64,000 bases of DNA from Thermoanaerobaculia bacterium. Lineage in GTDB: Bacteria; Acidobacteriota; Thermoanaerobaculia; Multivoradales; JAHEKO01. Where the stretch lies: positions 1-64,000 of the forward strand of contig CAMYOG010000006.1 in NCBI GenBank assembly GCA_947259925.1. Direction: 5' to 3'. The notes beneath the pieces were generated by a model. It was not told the origin of the DNA. It searched no databases and saw nothing but the letters and a program-made list of their open reading frames with translations. Within the stretch, counting starts at the first letter, position 1. The number at the start of each line of letters is the position of its first letter. Both the position numbers and the translations under genes were made by a program. This document shows, piece after piece, positions 37,495 through 46,457 of this stretch.

Positions 37495-40400
37495 GTGAAA
37501 ACCGCCCAGGGCCTAGGCTCAGCCGGGGTGAGAGAGGATCGGCGTAAGCACCCGCGGCTGAAGATCCCCCTCGAGGTCGAATACCAGCTCGAGGGCGATC
37601 GCCTGTGTCAACAGGCGACCCTGATCGACCTGAGCGCCGGCGGCGTGGCGATAATCACCGACGACCCCCTGCCGACCGGCGGCAATCTGGCCTTCGTGCG
37701 CTTCAAGCTGGCGGCCGATGGCGACGCCGCGGCGCACATCATCGAGGCCGAGACCGAGGTAGTGCGCTGCATCCGCCGGGAGGGCATCGGCCGGCGATCC
37801 GAGTATCTGGTCGGCGCCAAGTTCCACAACCTCGACGAGGAGGTCTTCGCGCACCTCCAGACCTTCGTCGACGAGCAGCTGGCCAAGTCGGGAGACGGCA
37901 GCATGCCGGCTCCGCGGGTCAAGGTCGAGCAGCCGATCACCATCCAGTACGGGCGCTTCGACGAGTTCGTGAACGAGGTCGCCACCAACCTCTCGATGAC
38001 CGGCATGTTCATCCGGGCGAAAAAGCCCCGGCCACCCGGCTCGATGCTCGACTTCTCGTTTCAGCTCGGTGACGACTTCGACCTGGTGCACGGCAAGGCG
38101 GAGGTGGTCTGGACCCGGCCGCTGCCCGAAGGGCGCGATCGGCCGGCGGGCATGGGCATCAGGTTCACCGAGCTCGACCATGTCAGCCGCAAGGTGCTCG
38201 AGCAGATCCTGGAGAAGCGCCTGGGGCAGCCGGACGAGGGCCAGGGCCAGGGTCAGGGCCAACGCGAGGGCGAGGACAGCGCCCCGGCCGGCGACTCGCG
38301 CACCTCGGAGCTCGATGCCGAGCTCGAGAAGGTCCGCCAGGAGCTCGAAGGGGAGCTCGAGAGTGCCCGGAGCGAGTTGGCCCAGACCAAGAGCAAGCTA
38401 CAGCTCGCCGCCTCGGCGCTCGACGAGGCGATGCGCCAGCAGACCGCAGCCGAAGACGAAGCCCGGCGCCTGGGGACCGAGGCCGGGCCGCGCGAGGACG
38501 AGATCAACCGCCTCACCGGCGCCGCCGAAGGCGCCCTCGGAGAGGTGGAGCGACTGACCGCCGAGGTCGCGGGCAAGGAGTCGGAGCTTGCGTCGGCGTC
38601 GACGCGGATAGGTGACCTGGAGCGCAAGCTCAACACCGCCAATACCCGGGCCGCCGACCTCGATCGCCAGCTGGCGACCACCCTCGATCGGGTGACGGAG
38701 CTGGAAGCAGATCTCGGCGCCGCGAGCGAGCAGGACGGTCGACTCGAAGAGCTCCGAGGCAACCTGGAGGGTCGCCTGACGGAGGCCCGCCAGACGCGAG
38801 AGGAGCTCGAGGGCCGACTGGCCGAGACCGAGGAGGCGCGTGCCGAGCTCGAGCGTCAATTTGCCGAGCGCGACGAGGCCCGGGGTCAGCTCGAGGGCCG
38901 ACTGGCTGAGACCGAGGAGGCGCGCGCCGAGCTCGAGCGTCGATTGGCCGAGAGCGACGAGACCCGTGGGCAGCTCGAGGGCCGGTTGGCCGAGACGGAG
39001 GGGGCGCACGCCGAGCTCGAGCGTCGATTGGCCGAGAGCGACGAGACCCGTGGGCAGCTCGAGAGCCGGTTGGCCGAAAGCGACGAGGAGCGCCAGCGAT
39101 TCCGCGGTGAGCTCGCCGAGGTCGAGTCGGAGCGCGTCGAGCTCGGCCGCAGGTTCGACGAGCTGACCTCAGAGGTCCAGATGCTGCGCGAGGAGCGCGA
39201 GACCCTGGCGAGCCTCAACCGCGAGGTCGAGCAGGCGCGAGGCGAGCTGGCAGAGGAGCTCGAGCGTGCGCGGCACGCCACAACCGAGCAGGTGGAGAAC
39301 GCGCGCAATGAAACGGTCGAGCAGCTCCGCGAGCTCAGCCATGGTCTCGAAGTCGCCGGCAATGAGCTGGACGCACGCGAGCGGCGGATCGTGGAGCTCG
39401 ACCAGGCGCTAGCTGGCTCCGTACCCCGCGAGGAGCTGGACAAGGCGAACGCCGCCCGCGAGGAGGCCGCCCGCCAACGCGACAGCCTGCGGGCAAGTAT
39501 GAGCGAGCTCCAGGACGAGGCCGAAGCCCGGACTCGCCAGCTGCAGGACCGCATCGTCGTGCTCGAGGCTGACGGCGAGCACCTGCGGCAGCAGCTCGAA
39601 GGGGCGTCGACCGAGACCAAAACGATGCGGGAGGAGTTCGAGCGCTCCGAGCACGATCGGCGCGAGAGCGCGGCCCGAGCCGAGAACCTCAACTACCAGG
39701 TGCAGGAGCTCGAGCGCGAGACCGAGGCTCTCAGGAGCGGCCACGCCGACGAGTTGACCAGCCTGCGCGAGCGAGCCGAGCAGGAGAGGCGGGACGGAGA
39801 AGCCGCGGTGCTCGAGCTGGAGCACCGGCTGGAGCTGGCGAAGCAGACTGAGCACGAGCTGCGCACCGGGCTCGAGCAGACGACCAACGCCCGCGATGAG
39901 CTCTCGAACCGGACCGAGAACCTGGTCCAGGAGGCGGAGGACCTCCGTCAGGAAGCGGCCGCTCGCGACCGCGAGCTGACCGACGAGATCGGCGGTCTGG
40001 AGGCCCAGATCCGGCGGCTGGACGACGCGACCGGCGGCCTGCGCGAGGAGCTAGCTGCTCGCCACGTCGCCGCCGACGAGCAGCGTGTCGAGCTCGAGCA
40101 GGCTTTCCGTGCCTCGTCGAGACTGGAGGTGCGGCTCGCCGAGGCGGCGGCGGTCGAGCAGGGCGTCCGGCAGCAGGTCGAGTCCCTCCACGGCGAGCTC
40201 CAGGAGTCCAGGGCGCACGGCGACAGCCTCGAGGCCGGGCTCGCCCAGGCGGCCGAGCTGGAGAGCGGACTCCGCCAGGAGATCGAGGACCTCAAGAGTG
40301 CGCTCGCATCGGCCGAAGACCGTCGTGTGGCGCTCGAATCCGAGCTGGCCGAGACCGCGGCCACGGCCGAGCGGACCGCAAAGGAGAACCGCGAGCTCGA

Positions 40401-41133
40401 GATCATGAGGCGAAGCCTGATCGGCAACCAGGAGCGCCTGGAGGACAAGCTGGCGTCGACCAGCGCCGAGCTCTCCACCGTGCCCTCGATCGCGGATCAC
40501 GCGCCCGCCAAGCGGTCGTCCGCTCGCCGTAGCCTGCGAGCGGCGGCGCTGGTCGGTTTCGGTCTGATCCTCGGCTTCATCGCCTCCTACCCGTTCGAGA
40601 CGCTGCTGGTATCGGCCGATCCGATGGCGATCCCGATCTCGCCGCCGGCGGTCACCGAGTCGATCTCGAATGCCGCGCCCGAGAGCGCACTCGAAGTCGA
40701 GCCGTCCGATAGGGTCGAGGCGGCGGCATCGCTCTCCGAACCGGCCGCCGCGTCGGAGCCTCCGGCCGAGCCCGAGCCCGTCCGGCCGTCGCCAGAGGGA
40801 GCGATCGAGCGCTGGGCAGCCGCCTGGTCCAACCAGAGGGCCGCCGACTACCTCGCCTCGTACGCCACCTCGTTCGAGGTGCCCGAAGGCTTCGACCGGA
40901 GCAGCTGGGAGCTCTATCGGACCGAGCGCATCGAGAGTCCGAGCTCGATCGAGGTGACGCTGGGCGAGATCACCATCGAGATCTCCGGGCCCGATTCGGC
41001 CACCGCCACGTTCGAGCAGAGCTATGCCGCCGGAGCGCACTGGGACCGGGTACGCAAGACCCTCGACCTGGTCTGGGAAGGCGACGCCTGGCGCATTGCT
41101 CGCGAGAGCTCGGTCGAGCTCGAGCGGAGCTAG
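37495..41133 (+). CDS. Dual PilZ domain + long coiled-coil + TM + NTF2-like C-terminal domain protein
   Basis: RRKHPRLK...DLSAGG (PilZ motifs), second PilZ NLSMTGMFI...DRPAGMGIRF; ~700-aa coiled coil; TM AALVGFGLILGFIASYPF; C-terminal IERWAAAWSNQRAADYLASYATSFEVP...WDRVRKTLDLVWEGDAWRIARE. Confidence 0.85.
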   Translation: MKTAQGLGSAGVREDRRKHPRLKIPLEVEYQLEGDRLCQQATLIDLSAGGVAIITDDPLPTGGNLAFVRFKLAADGDAAAHIIEAETEVVRCIRREGIGRRSEYLVGAKFHNLDEEVFAHLQTFVDEQLAKSGDGSMPAPRVKVEQPITIQYGRFDEFVNEVATNLSMTGMFIRAKKPRPPGSMLDFSFQLGDDFDLVHGKAEVVWTRPLPEGRDRPAGMGIRFTELDHVSRKVLEQILEKRLGQPDEGQGQGQGQREGEDSAPAGDSRTSELDAELEKVRQELEGELESARSELAQTKSKLQLAASALDEAMRQQTAAEDEARRLGTEAGPREDEINRLTGAAEGALGEVERLTAEVAGKESELASASTRIGDLERKLNTANTRAADLDRQLATTLDRVTELEADLGAASEQDGRLEELRGNLEGRLTEARQTREELEGRLAETEEARAELERQFAERDEARGQLEGRLAETEEARAELERRLAESDETRGQLEGRLAETEGAHAELERRLAESDETRGQLESRLAESDEERQRFRGELAEVESERVELGRRFDELTSEVQMLREERETLASLNREVEQARGELAEELERARHATTEQVENARNETVEQLRELSHGLEVAGNELDARERRIVELDQALAGSVPREELDKANAAREEAARQRDSLRASMSELQDEAEARTRQLQDRIVVLEADGEHLRQQLEGASTETKTMREEFERSEHDRRESAARAENLNYQVQELERETEALRSGHADELTSLRERAEQERRDGEAAVLELEHRLELAKQTEHELRTGLEQTTNARDELSNRTENLVQEAEDLRQEAAARDRELTDEIGGLEAQIRRLDDATGGLREELAARHVAADEQRVELEQAFRASSRLEVRLAEAAAVEQGVRQQVESLHGELQESRAHGDSLEAGLAQAAELESGLRQEIEDLKSALASAEDRRVALESELAETAATAERTAKENRELEIMRRSLIGNQERLEDKLASTSAELSTVPSIADHAPAKRSSARRSLRAAALVGFGLILGFIASYPFETLLVSADPMAIPISPPAVTESISNAAPESALEVEPSDRVEAAASLSEPAAASEPPAEPEPVRPSPEGAIERWAAAWSNQRAADYLASYATSFEVPEGFDRSSWELYRTERIESPSSIEVTLGEITIEISGPDSATATFEQSYAAGAHWDRVRKTLDLVWEGDAWRIARESSVELERS
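38806..39100 (+). repeat. 84-bp in-frame tandem repeat encoding a 28-aa (4-heptad) coiled-coil unit
   Basis: ctcgagRgccg at 38806, 38890, 38974, 39058 (exact 84-nt spacing); unit approx LEGRLAETEEARAELERRLAESDETRGQ. Confidence 0.88.
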
Positions 41134-41142
41134 CCTGGCCTG

Positions 41143-41817
41143 CTAGCGCTTCTTGCGGCGGCTCTTGGCGCGCCGAATGTAGTCGATCGCGTCCGGCGTC
41201 TTGCAGCTGGTCTGACCGTGATCGACTTCCACCGGCCCGATCCGGCGCGCCGCGGCGATCGCCTTCCTCTCGAGCTTCGGACCGCGCATGCCGATCGCGA
41301 TCAGGGCGTTGTTCATCGCATGGCGGGTGCGGTTCTTGGCACTGCCGATCTCGCGCTCGATCGTGCCGAGCAGCTCCTCGAACGCCGCGTCGGTTAGCGA
41401 GTCGCTGCGCATCGCGCTGATCGCCACCAGGTTCCAGCCCGCCTGACCAAGGAAGTCGTTGCGCGAGGCGATCCAGCGCTTCAACTTGCTCTGGAGAAAC
41501 CTGGTCTTGGCGACCATCCCGGCGAAAGCGTCGGTGAGCGGGTAGTTTTCGAGGTCTCGAGCCCACCCGTCCAGGGTCTTGCTCCGGATGGCGCCAGGAT
41601 CGGCGATCATGGTGGCGAGCAGCCGTGCATCGTGGTTGCCGCTCGCCCACAGCTGCTCAGCCAGCGCCTGCTCCACCTTGATCTTCTTGGCCAGTTTGCC
41701 GAGGTGAGCGTAGCTGACGCCGAACATCTCGCCGCGCACCCCGTGGCGACCGTAGATCTTCCTATTCTGGGCGGTTCCGGCCGCCTTCAACTCCCTCATC
41801 ACCGCGCGATAGCTCAT
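41143..41817 (-). CDS. DNA alkylation repair (AlkD-like HEAT) protein
   Basis: MSYRAVMRELKAAGTAQNRKIYGRHGVRGEMFGVSYAHLGKLAKKI, WASGNHDARLLATMIADP, GWARDLENYPLTDAFAGMVAKT; basic C-terminus RRAKSRRKKR. Confidence 0.82.
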   Translation of the reverse strand: MSYRAVMRELKAAGTAQNRKIYGRHGVRGEMFGVSYAHLGKLAKKIKVEQALAEQLWASGNHDARLLATMIADPGAIRSKTLDGWARDLENYPLTDAFAGMVAKTRFLQSKLKRWIASRNDFLGQAGWNLVAISAMRSDSLTDAAFEELLGTIEREIGSAKNRTRHAMNNALIAIGMRGPKLERKAIAAARRIGPVEVDHGQTSCKTPDAIDYIRRAKSRRKKR

Positions 41818-41920
41818 CGGTCCTCCCGTGGTAGAGCCCCGCATTGTACGCGTCGCGGCGGCGGCCGGGGCTGACGAGACCGGATAGAGTCGGCCGCGAC
41901 CCAGAGGAGCGCGATCGTAG

Positions 41921-43108
41921 ATGGCCAAGAAGAAACCCAAGACCGCCGCCAGGAGCCGCTCGAAGCGGGTCGGACGGAAGCGGACCACGACCTCGCGGAA
42001 GAAGTCCGCCGCCAAGACTCCGAGTCGCATCGACGTCGTGCGGCGCATTCGCGGTGAGGCCCGAGGCGTTCACAGCAAGATCCTCAAGCGCCGCACGCCG
42101 TCGATGAAGTTCCCGCTGCGCAGTCTGGCCAATGTGGTCTACCGCCCCGCCAAGGGGTATTTCCAGATCAAGGGCAAGAAAAAGGAGCGCACCCTGACGG
42201 TCGGCACGGTCAAGACGTTCGCCCAGACCCTGCGAATGATGGCGTTCTCCAAGGAGCTGGTGGAGACCGACGACATCGCCACCAAGCGGGAGGCCTACTA
42301 CGTCAGCAAGAACTGGGACGAGGCGCGGTTCAGCGAGCAGCCGGAGAGCGATGCGGTCATGGAGGACGTCGAAGCGCTGTTCGGCGTCAATCGGGAACAG
42401 CTCGGCTTCATCCCCGAGGAGAAGGGGGGCGACGTCGCTGGCCGCCTGGTAGTGATCGACAGCGATCGTGAGACCGGCGAGGAGCTGCGCATCGACTGCA
42501 CCAGGTTCGGCAGCGGCGCCTATTCGATTCCGATCTCGGTCGAGGACCTTCAGTTCGAGACCGACGCCACGTTCATTCTCGCCATCGAGACCGCCGGCAT
42601 GTTCCAGCGGCTGGTCAAGCACTCCTACTGGCGCCAGGCGGACTGCATTCTGGTCTCCCTCGGCGGCGTGCCGACGCGGGCGTGTCGGCGCTTCATCCGC
42701 CGGCTCTCGGACGCCCGTAACCTGCCGGTCTACGTCTTCGTCGACGGTGATCCGTACGGCTACTCGAACATCTACCGGACGCTCAAGGTCGGTAGCGGCA
42801 ACGCCGCGCACCTGAATGAGTTCTTCTGCGTCCCCCAGGCCCGGTTCCTGGGCGTGACGCCCGATGACATCACCGAGTACGACCTGCCGACACACCCGCT
42901 CAAGGAGGTCGATGTGAAGCGCGCCAAGGACGCGCTCAAGAACGATCCGTTCATCCGTCATCACCGCCAGTGGCAGCAGGCACTGGAACAGCAGATCAGG
43001 ATGGGCGTGCGGGTCGAGCAGCAGGCGCTGGCCAAGCACGGCCTCAACTACGTCATCGACGAGTACCTGCCGCGCAAGATGTCCGACACCGCCGCGTTTC
43101 TGCCCTGA
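41921..43108 (+). CDS. top6A: DNA topoisomerase VI subunit A
   Basis: Catalytic-Tyr region DIATKREAYYVSKNW; Toprim elements FILAIETAGMFQRL and VYVFVDGDPYGYSNIYRTLKVGSGNAAHLNEFFCVPQARFLGVTPDDI; Lys/Arg-rich N-terminal tail. Confidence 0.93.
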   Translation: MAKKKPKTAARSRSKRVGRKRTTTSRKKSAAKTPSRIDVVRRIRGEARGVHSKILKRRTPSMKFPLRSLANVVYRPAKGYFQIKGKKKERTLTVGTVKTFAQTLRMMAFSKELVETDDIATKREAYYVSKNWDEARFSEQPESDAVMEDVEALFGVNREQLGFIPEEKGGDVAGRLVVIDSDRETGEELRIDCTRFGSGAYSIPISVEDLQFETDATFILAIETAGMFQRLVKHSYWRQADCILVSLGGVPTRACRRFIRRLSDARNLPVYVFVDGDPYGYSNIYRTLKVGSGNAAHLNEFFCVPQARFLGVTPDDITEYDLPTHPLKEVDVKRAKDALKNDPFIRHHRQWQQALEQQIRMGVRVEQQALAKHGLNYVIDEYLPRKMSDTAAFLP

Positions 43109-43185
43109 GCCATGGGCGAATCCATCGACTTGTGTACTGATCCATTGGCGCCGGACGGGCGACTCTCTACCTTTAATACAGGGAG

Positions 43186-43962
43186 ATGGCAGATCGGCGC
43201 AAGTTCCCGCGGTTGGTCGTGCCGCTGGCCGCCAGCTATCGGGTCGAGGGCTCGGTTCTCGGTCGACGCACGAGCCTGGCCAGCTTGAGTGCGACCGGTG
43301 CGTCGTTCATCGCCGAAGAACAGATCGATCCGGACAGCCGGATCGATTTCCTCAAGTTCACGCTCGGTGAGGGGCCGGAGACCCAGACCTTCGACCTAGC
43401 CGCGCGAGTCGTGTCATGCGAACACCGCGAAGGCATCGGGCGCGGCGATGAGTACCTGGTCGCGGTCGAGTTCATCGGCCAGAGTTTTGACCAGGTCCGG
43501 CAGATCAACGAGCTCGTGCTGGCCCAGCTGAAGAGCGACCCGACGCCCCGCGACCCACGCGTCGACATCGAGCGCCAGGTCGCGGTCCGTTTCGACCGCT
43601 TCGACCACTTCGTCGAGGAGGTGTCGAAGAACCTCTCGTGCACCGGGATGTTCCTGAGCAGCGAGCGACCTCGCCCGATCGGGACCCAGTTCGACTTCGT
43701 CCTGCAGCTGGGAGAGGACTTCAATCTGGTACAGGGGAGGGCCGAGGTCGTCTGGACTCGCCTGACCAGCGAAGGCGTCGATCGCCCCGCCGGTATGGGG
43801 ATCCGGTTTCTGCAGCTCGATGCCACCAGCGAGAACGTGCTGCAACGCCTGATCGAGGCGCACGCCGAGGCGAGCTACGCCCGCCAGATCGATCCGACCG
43901 ACGGGACCCCCGACCCACTCGAAGCGACTGACGGCGAGATCGACGAGCAGCAGGTCCAATAG
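43186..43962 (+). CDS. Dual PilZ domain protein, homologous to the N-terminus of the 37495-41133 product
   Basis: DRRKFPRLVVPL; PRVDIERQVAVRFDRFDHFVEEVSKNLSCTGMFLSSERPRPIGTQFDFVLQLGEDFNLVQGRAEVVWTRLTSEGVDRPAGMGIRFLQLD aligns residue by residue with the other PilZ gene. Confidence 0.85.
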   Translation: MADRRKFPRLVVPLAASYRVEGSVLGRRTSLASLSATGASFIAEEQIDPDSRIDFLKFTLGEGPETQTFDLAARVVSCEHREGIGRGDEYLVAVEFIGQSFDQVRQINELVLAQLKSDPTPRDPRVDIERQVAVRFDRFDHFVEEVSKNLSCTGMFLSSERPRPIGTQFDFVLQLGEDFNLVQGRAEVVWTRLTSEGVDRPAGMGIRFLQLDATSENVLQRLIEAHAEASYARQIDPTDGTPDPLEATDGEIDEQQVQ

Positions 43963-44020
43963 CCTAGAATCCCCGTTTGGGCTCGCCGGTTCGGGAGACC
44001 GGCGCGGCCGGGTCAGATCG

Positions 44021-45034
44021 ATGGACACGCGACTGGTAGTTCAGGACAACCTCTGGTTCACCGGTAGGCCGTGGCTCGGCAACTACTACCTGAACGGTCG
44101 GCCTATGGTGCCGGTCACCCCGAAGCTCGGATTCACCAGCAGCAGCGACGTCGACGCCAAGCGGCGGGAGCTGCGCTGGCTGAATCGCTACACCGGGCGG
44201 AAGGGTCGGGGGGTGGTGATCGCCCTGCAGTGGCACAAGCCGGGCAACCGGATCGACCGCAACCTGCCGAGCTCTTGGCTGCCGACGTTCGAGCGGATAT
44301 CTCCGCTCGGCAAGTGGTGCATCTTCTACGATCCGATCCTCGCCACCCGACAGCGCGGCCTGGTCAAGCCGGGGCAGCCGGTCGACTACGCGCGCCCCAA
44401 GCTGTTCCGGCAGTGGAAGCGCGATCTGGAATACCTCCGGCCATACTTTGACCACCCTCAGTACTGGCGCATCGGCGGCGAGCCGGTGCTCTACGTCTGG
44501 GCCTCGTTCGCGCTTCGGGGAATCGAGAGGGTGTTCGCCCACGCCCGCGAGCGGGGTTTCTACGTCCTGGCCGACGTGCTCGGCACCGACGTGCTTCCCC
44601 CGTTCGCGAACGGTATTACCGGCTTCACCGTCGCCATCCCGACCCTGGAGCGGCGACGCTATCGCCTGCCCGACCTGCTGCGGAGCTTTCGGCGCTTCTA
44701 CAAGGCCGCATCGCGCACGAGCCATGACCACATCCCCGCCGGCAGCTGCCAGTACGACGACGTCGCGTTCATGACCGCGCGCGGCCTCGGGGAGCCACCG
44801 CTTCAGATCCTGGCGGCCAACCGGCGCGAGGTCGAGACCTTCCTGGCCCTGGCGCTGTCGTTTGCCAAACCGATCGACGGCACCCGCTACATCTTCTGGG
44901 GCACGCTCAACAATTGGGCCGAAGGGACGAGCCTGCTACCGACCCGGAGGTTCGGACCGACCTTCGGAACGCGCCAGATCGGCCACTATCACTTCGAGCA
45001 CCTCCAGGCCGTTCGCAACGTCCTGTTCTCCTGA
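44021..45034 (+). CDS. Glycoside hydrolase family 99/WbsX-like protein
   Basis: VVIALQWHKPG, FYDPIL, GEPVLYVWASFAL, IFWGTLNNWAEGTSLLPT (GH99-like C-terminal NEWAEG-type motif); no signal peptide. Confidence 0.6.
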   Translation: MDTRLVVQDNLWFTGRPWLGNYYLNGRPMVPVTPKLGFTSSSDVDAKRRELRWLNRYTGRKGRGVVIALQWHKPGNRIDRNLPSSWLPTFERISPLGKWCIFYDPILATRQRGLVKPGQPVDYARPKLFRQWKRDLEYLRPYFDHPQYWRIGGEPVLYVWASFALRGIERVFAHARERGFYVLADVLGTDVLPPFANGITGFTVAIPTLERRRYRLPDLLRSFRRFYKAASRTSHDHIPAGSCQYDDVAFMTARGLGEPPLQILAANRREVETFLALALSFAKPIDGTRYIFWGTLNNWAEGTSLLPTRRFGPTFGTRQIGHYHFEHLQAVRNVLFS

Positions 45035-45109
45035 CGCCGCGCCTGAGTGCCCGGCGGTACAATATGCCCAACCGGGCTGATGAGCTCAGGCTGTCTTGTG
45101 GGGGGACTG

Positions 45110-46390
45110 ATGAAGTCCGTCTTGTTGTTTGGAGTTCTTGTGGTTCTGGAGTTCGTCGGGCCGAGCGCAGTGCTCGGACAGGCTGAACCGGCGGTCGAGC
45201 CCCGTCTCGAGGCCGCCGTGTTCGACGTCGCCGCCGAGACCCGCGCCTACCTCGACCGCCTGACGCCCGAGCAGAAGGAGCGCTCGGACGCGTATTTCGA
45301 GGGTGGCTACTGGCTCCAGCTCTGGGGCCTGCTCTACACCCTGGGGGTCTCCTGGCTGCTGCTCGGCACCGGGCTGTCGGCGCGTCTGCGCGACATAGCC
45401 GTCCGCTTCGGCCGCTGGAAACCGTTGCAGACGGTGCTCTATCTGGTGCAGTACCTGGTGATCGCGACGGCTCTCTTCTTTCCGCTCACCTACTACCAGG
45501 GCTTCGTCCGCGAGCACGAGTACGGGCTCGCGACCCAGTCCTTCGGACCCTGGTTCTCGGAGCAGATGCTGGCTCTGGCGGTCAGTATGGTCCTGCTGTC
45601 GATCCTGCTCATCCCGCTCTATGCGGTCCTGCGGCGCGCGCCACGTACCTGGTGGATCTGGGGCTCGCTGATCGGCGTCCTGTTCCTGATCTTCGGCATC
45701 CTGATCGCGCCGGTGTACGTCGACCCGCTCTTCAACACCTACGTGCTGCTCGAAGACCCCGAGGTGAAGGAGCCGATCCTCTCCATGGCCCGGGCCAGCG
45801 GCATCGAGACCGACCGGGTCTATCAGTTCGACGCCTCGCGGCAGACCCATCGGATCAGCGCCAACGTCAGCGGCTTCGCCGGGACGATGGCCATCCGTCT
45901 GAACGACAACCTGCTCGAGCGCTGCTCGCTGCCCGAGATCGAGGCGGTCATGGCCCATGAGATCGGCCACTACGCCCTCAATCACATCTACGAGTCGATC
46001 CTCTTCCTGGCGGTCGTTCTGGTGATCGGGTTCCTGTTCATCCACCTCACGTTCGATCGGGTGGTCCGTCGCTGGGGCGAGCGGTGGCGGGTGTCCGGAA
46101 TCGGCGACCTCGCCGGCCTGCCGTTGCTGACCGCCCTCCTGTCGCTCTACTTCTTCGTCGCCACGCCGTTCCTGAACACCTACATCCGCGTCAACGAGGC
46201 CGAGGCCGATCTCTTCGGCCTGCACGCCGCCGGTCAGCCCGACGGCTTCGCCGAGGTCGCGCTCAAGCTGGGCGAATACCGCAAGCTCGACCCGGGACCG
46301 ATCGAGGAGTGGATCTTCTACGACCACCCGAGCGGCAGAGCGCGGATCGAAATGGCCATGCAATGGAAGGCCGAGCATCTCGACGAGTGA
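45110..46390 (+). CDS. M48 family metallopeptidase (Ste24/CAAX protease-like)
   Basis: AVMAHEIGHYALNHIYES HExxH; multiple TM segments; NEAEADLFGLHAAGQPDGFAEVALKLGEYRKLDPGPIEEWIFYDHPSGRARIEMAMQWK. Confidence 0.9.
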   Translation: MKSVLLFGVLVVLEFVGPSAVLGQAEPAVEPRLEAAVFDVAAETRAYLDRLTPEQKERSDAYFEGGYWLQLWGLLYTLGVSWLLLGTGLSARLRDIAVRFGRWKPLQTVLYLVQYLVIATALFFPLTYYQGFVREHEYGLATQSFGPWFSEQMLALAVSMVLLSILLIPLYAVLRRAPRTWWIWGSLIGVLFLIFGILIAPVYVDPLFNTYVLLEDPEVKEPILSMARASGIETDRVYQFDASRQTHRISANVSGFAGTMAIRLNDNLLERCSLPEIEAVMAHEIGHYALNHIYESILFLAVVLVIGFLFIHLTFDRVVRRWGERWRVSGIGDLAGLPLLTALLSLYFFVATPFLNTYIRVNEAEADLFGLHAAGQPDGFAEVALKLGEYRKLDPGPIEEWIFYDHPSGRARIEMAMQWKAEHLDE

Positions 46391-46457
46391 TCGGTGTAGT
46401 GGATCACTGCCCCGATTCCTGATCTCTTTTATCGTTTGTTTTGACTGGGGGACTCGC

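Noticed and set aside
35833-43108. Wadjet/JetABCD-type defence system hypothesis for the Topo VI locus
   Set aside because: Both subunits look like genuine Topo VI A and B (GHKL ATPase plus Tyr/Toprim); no SMC ATPase (no Walker motifs in the coiled-coil protein) and no JetA/B-like genes.
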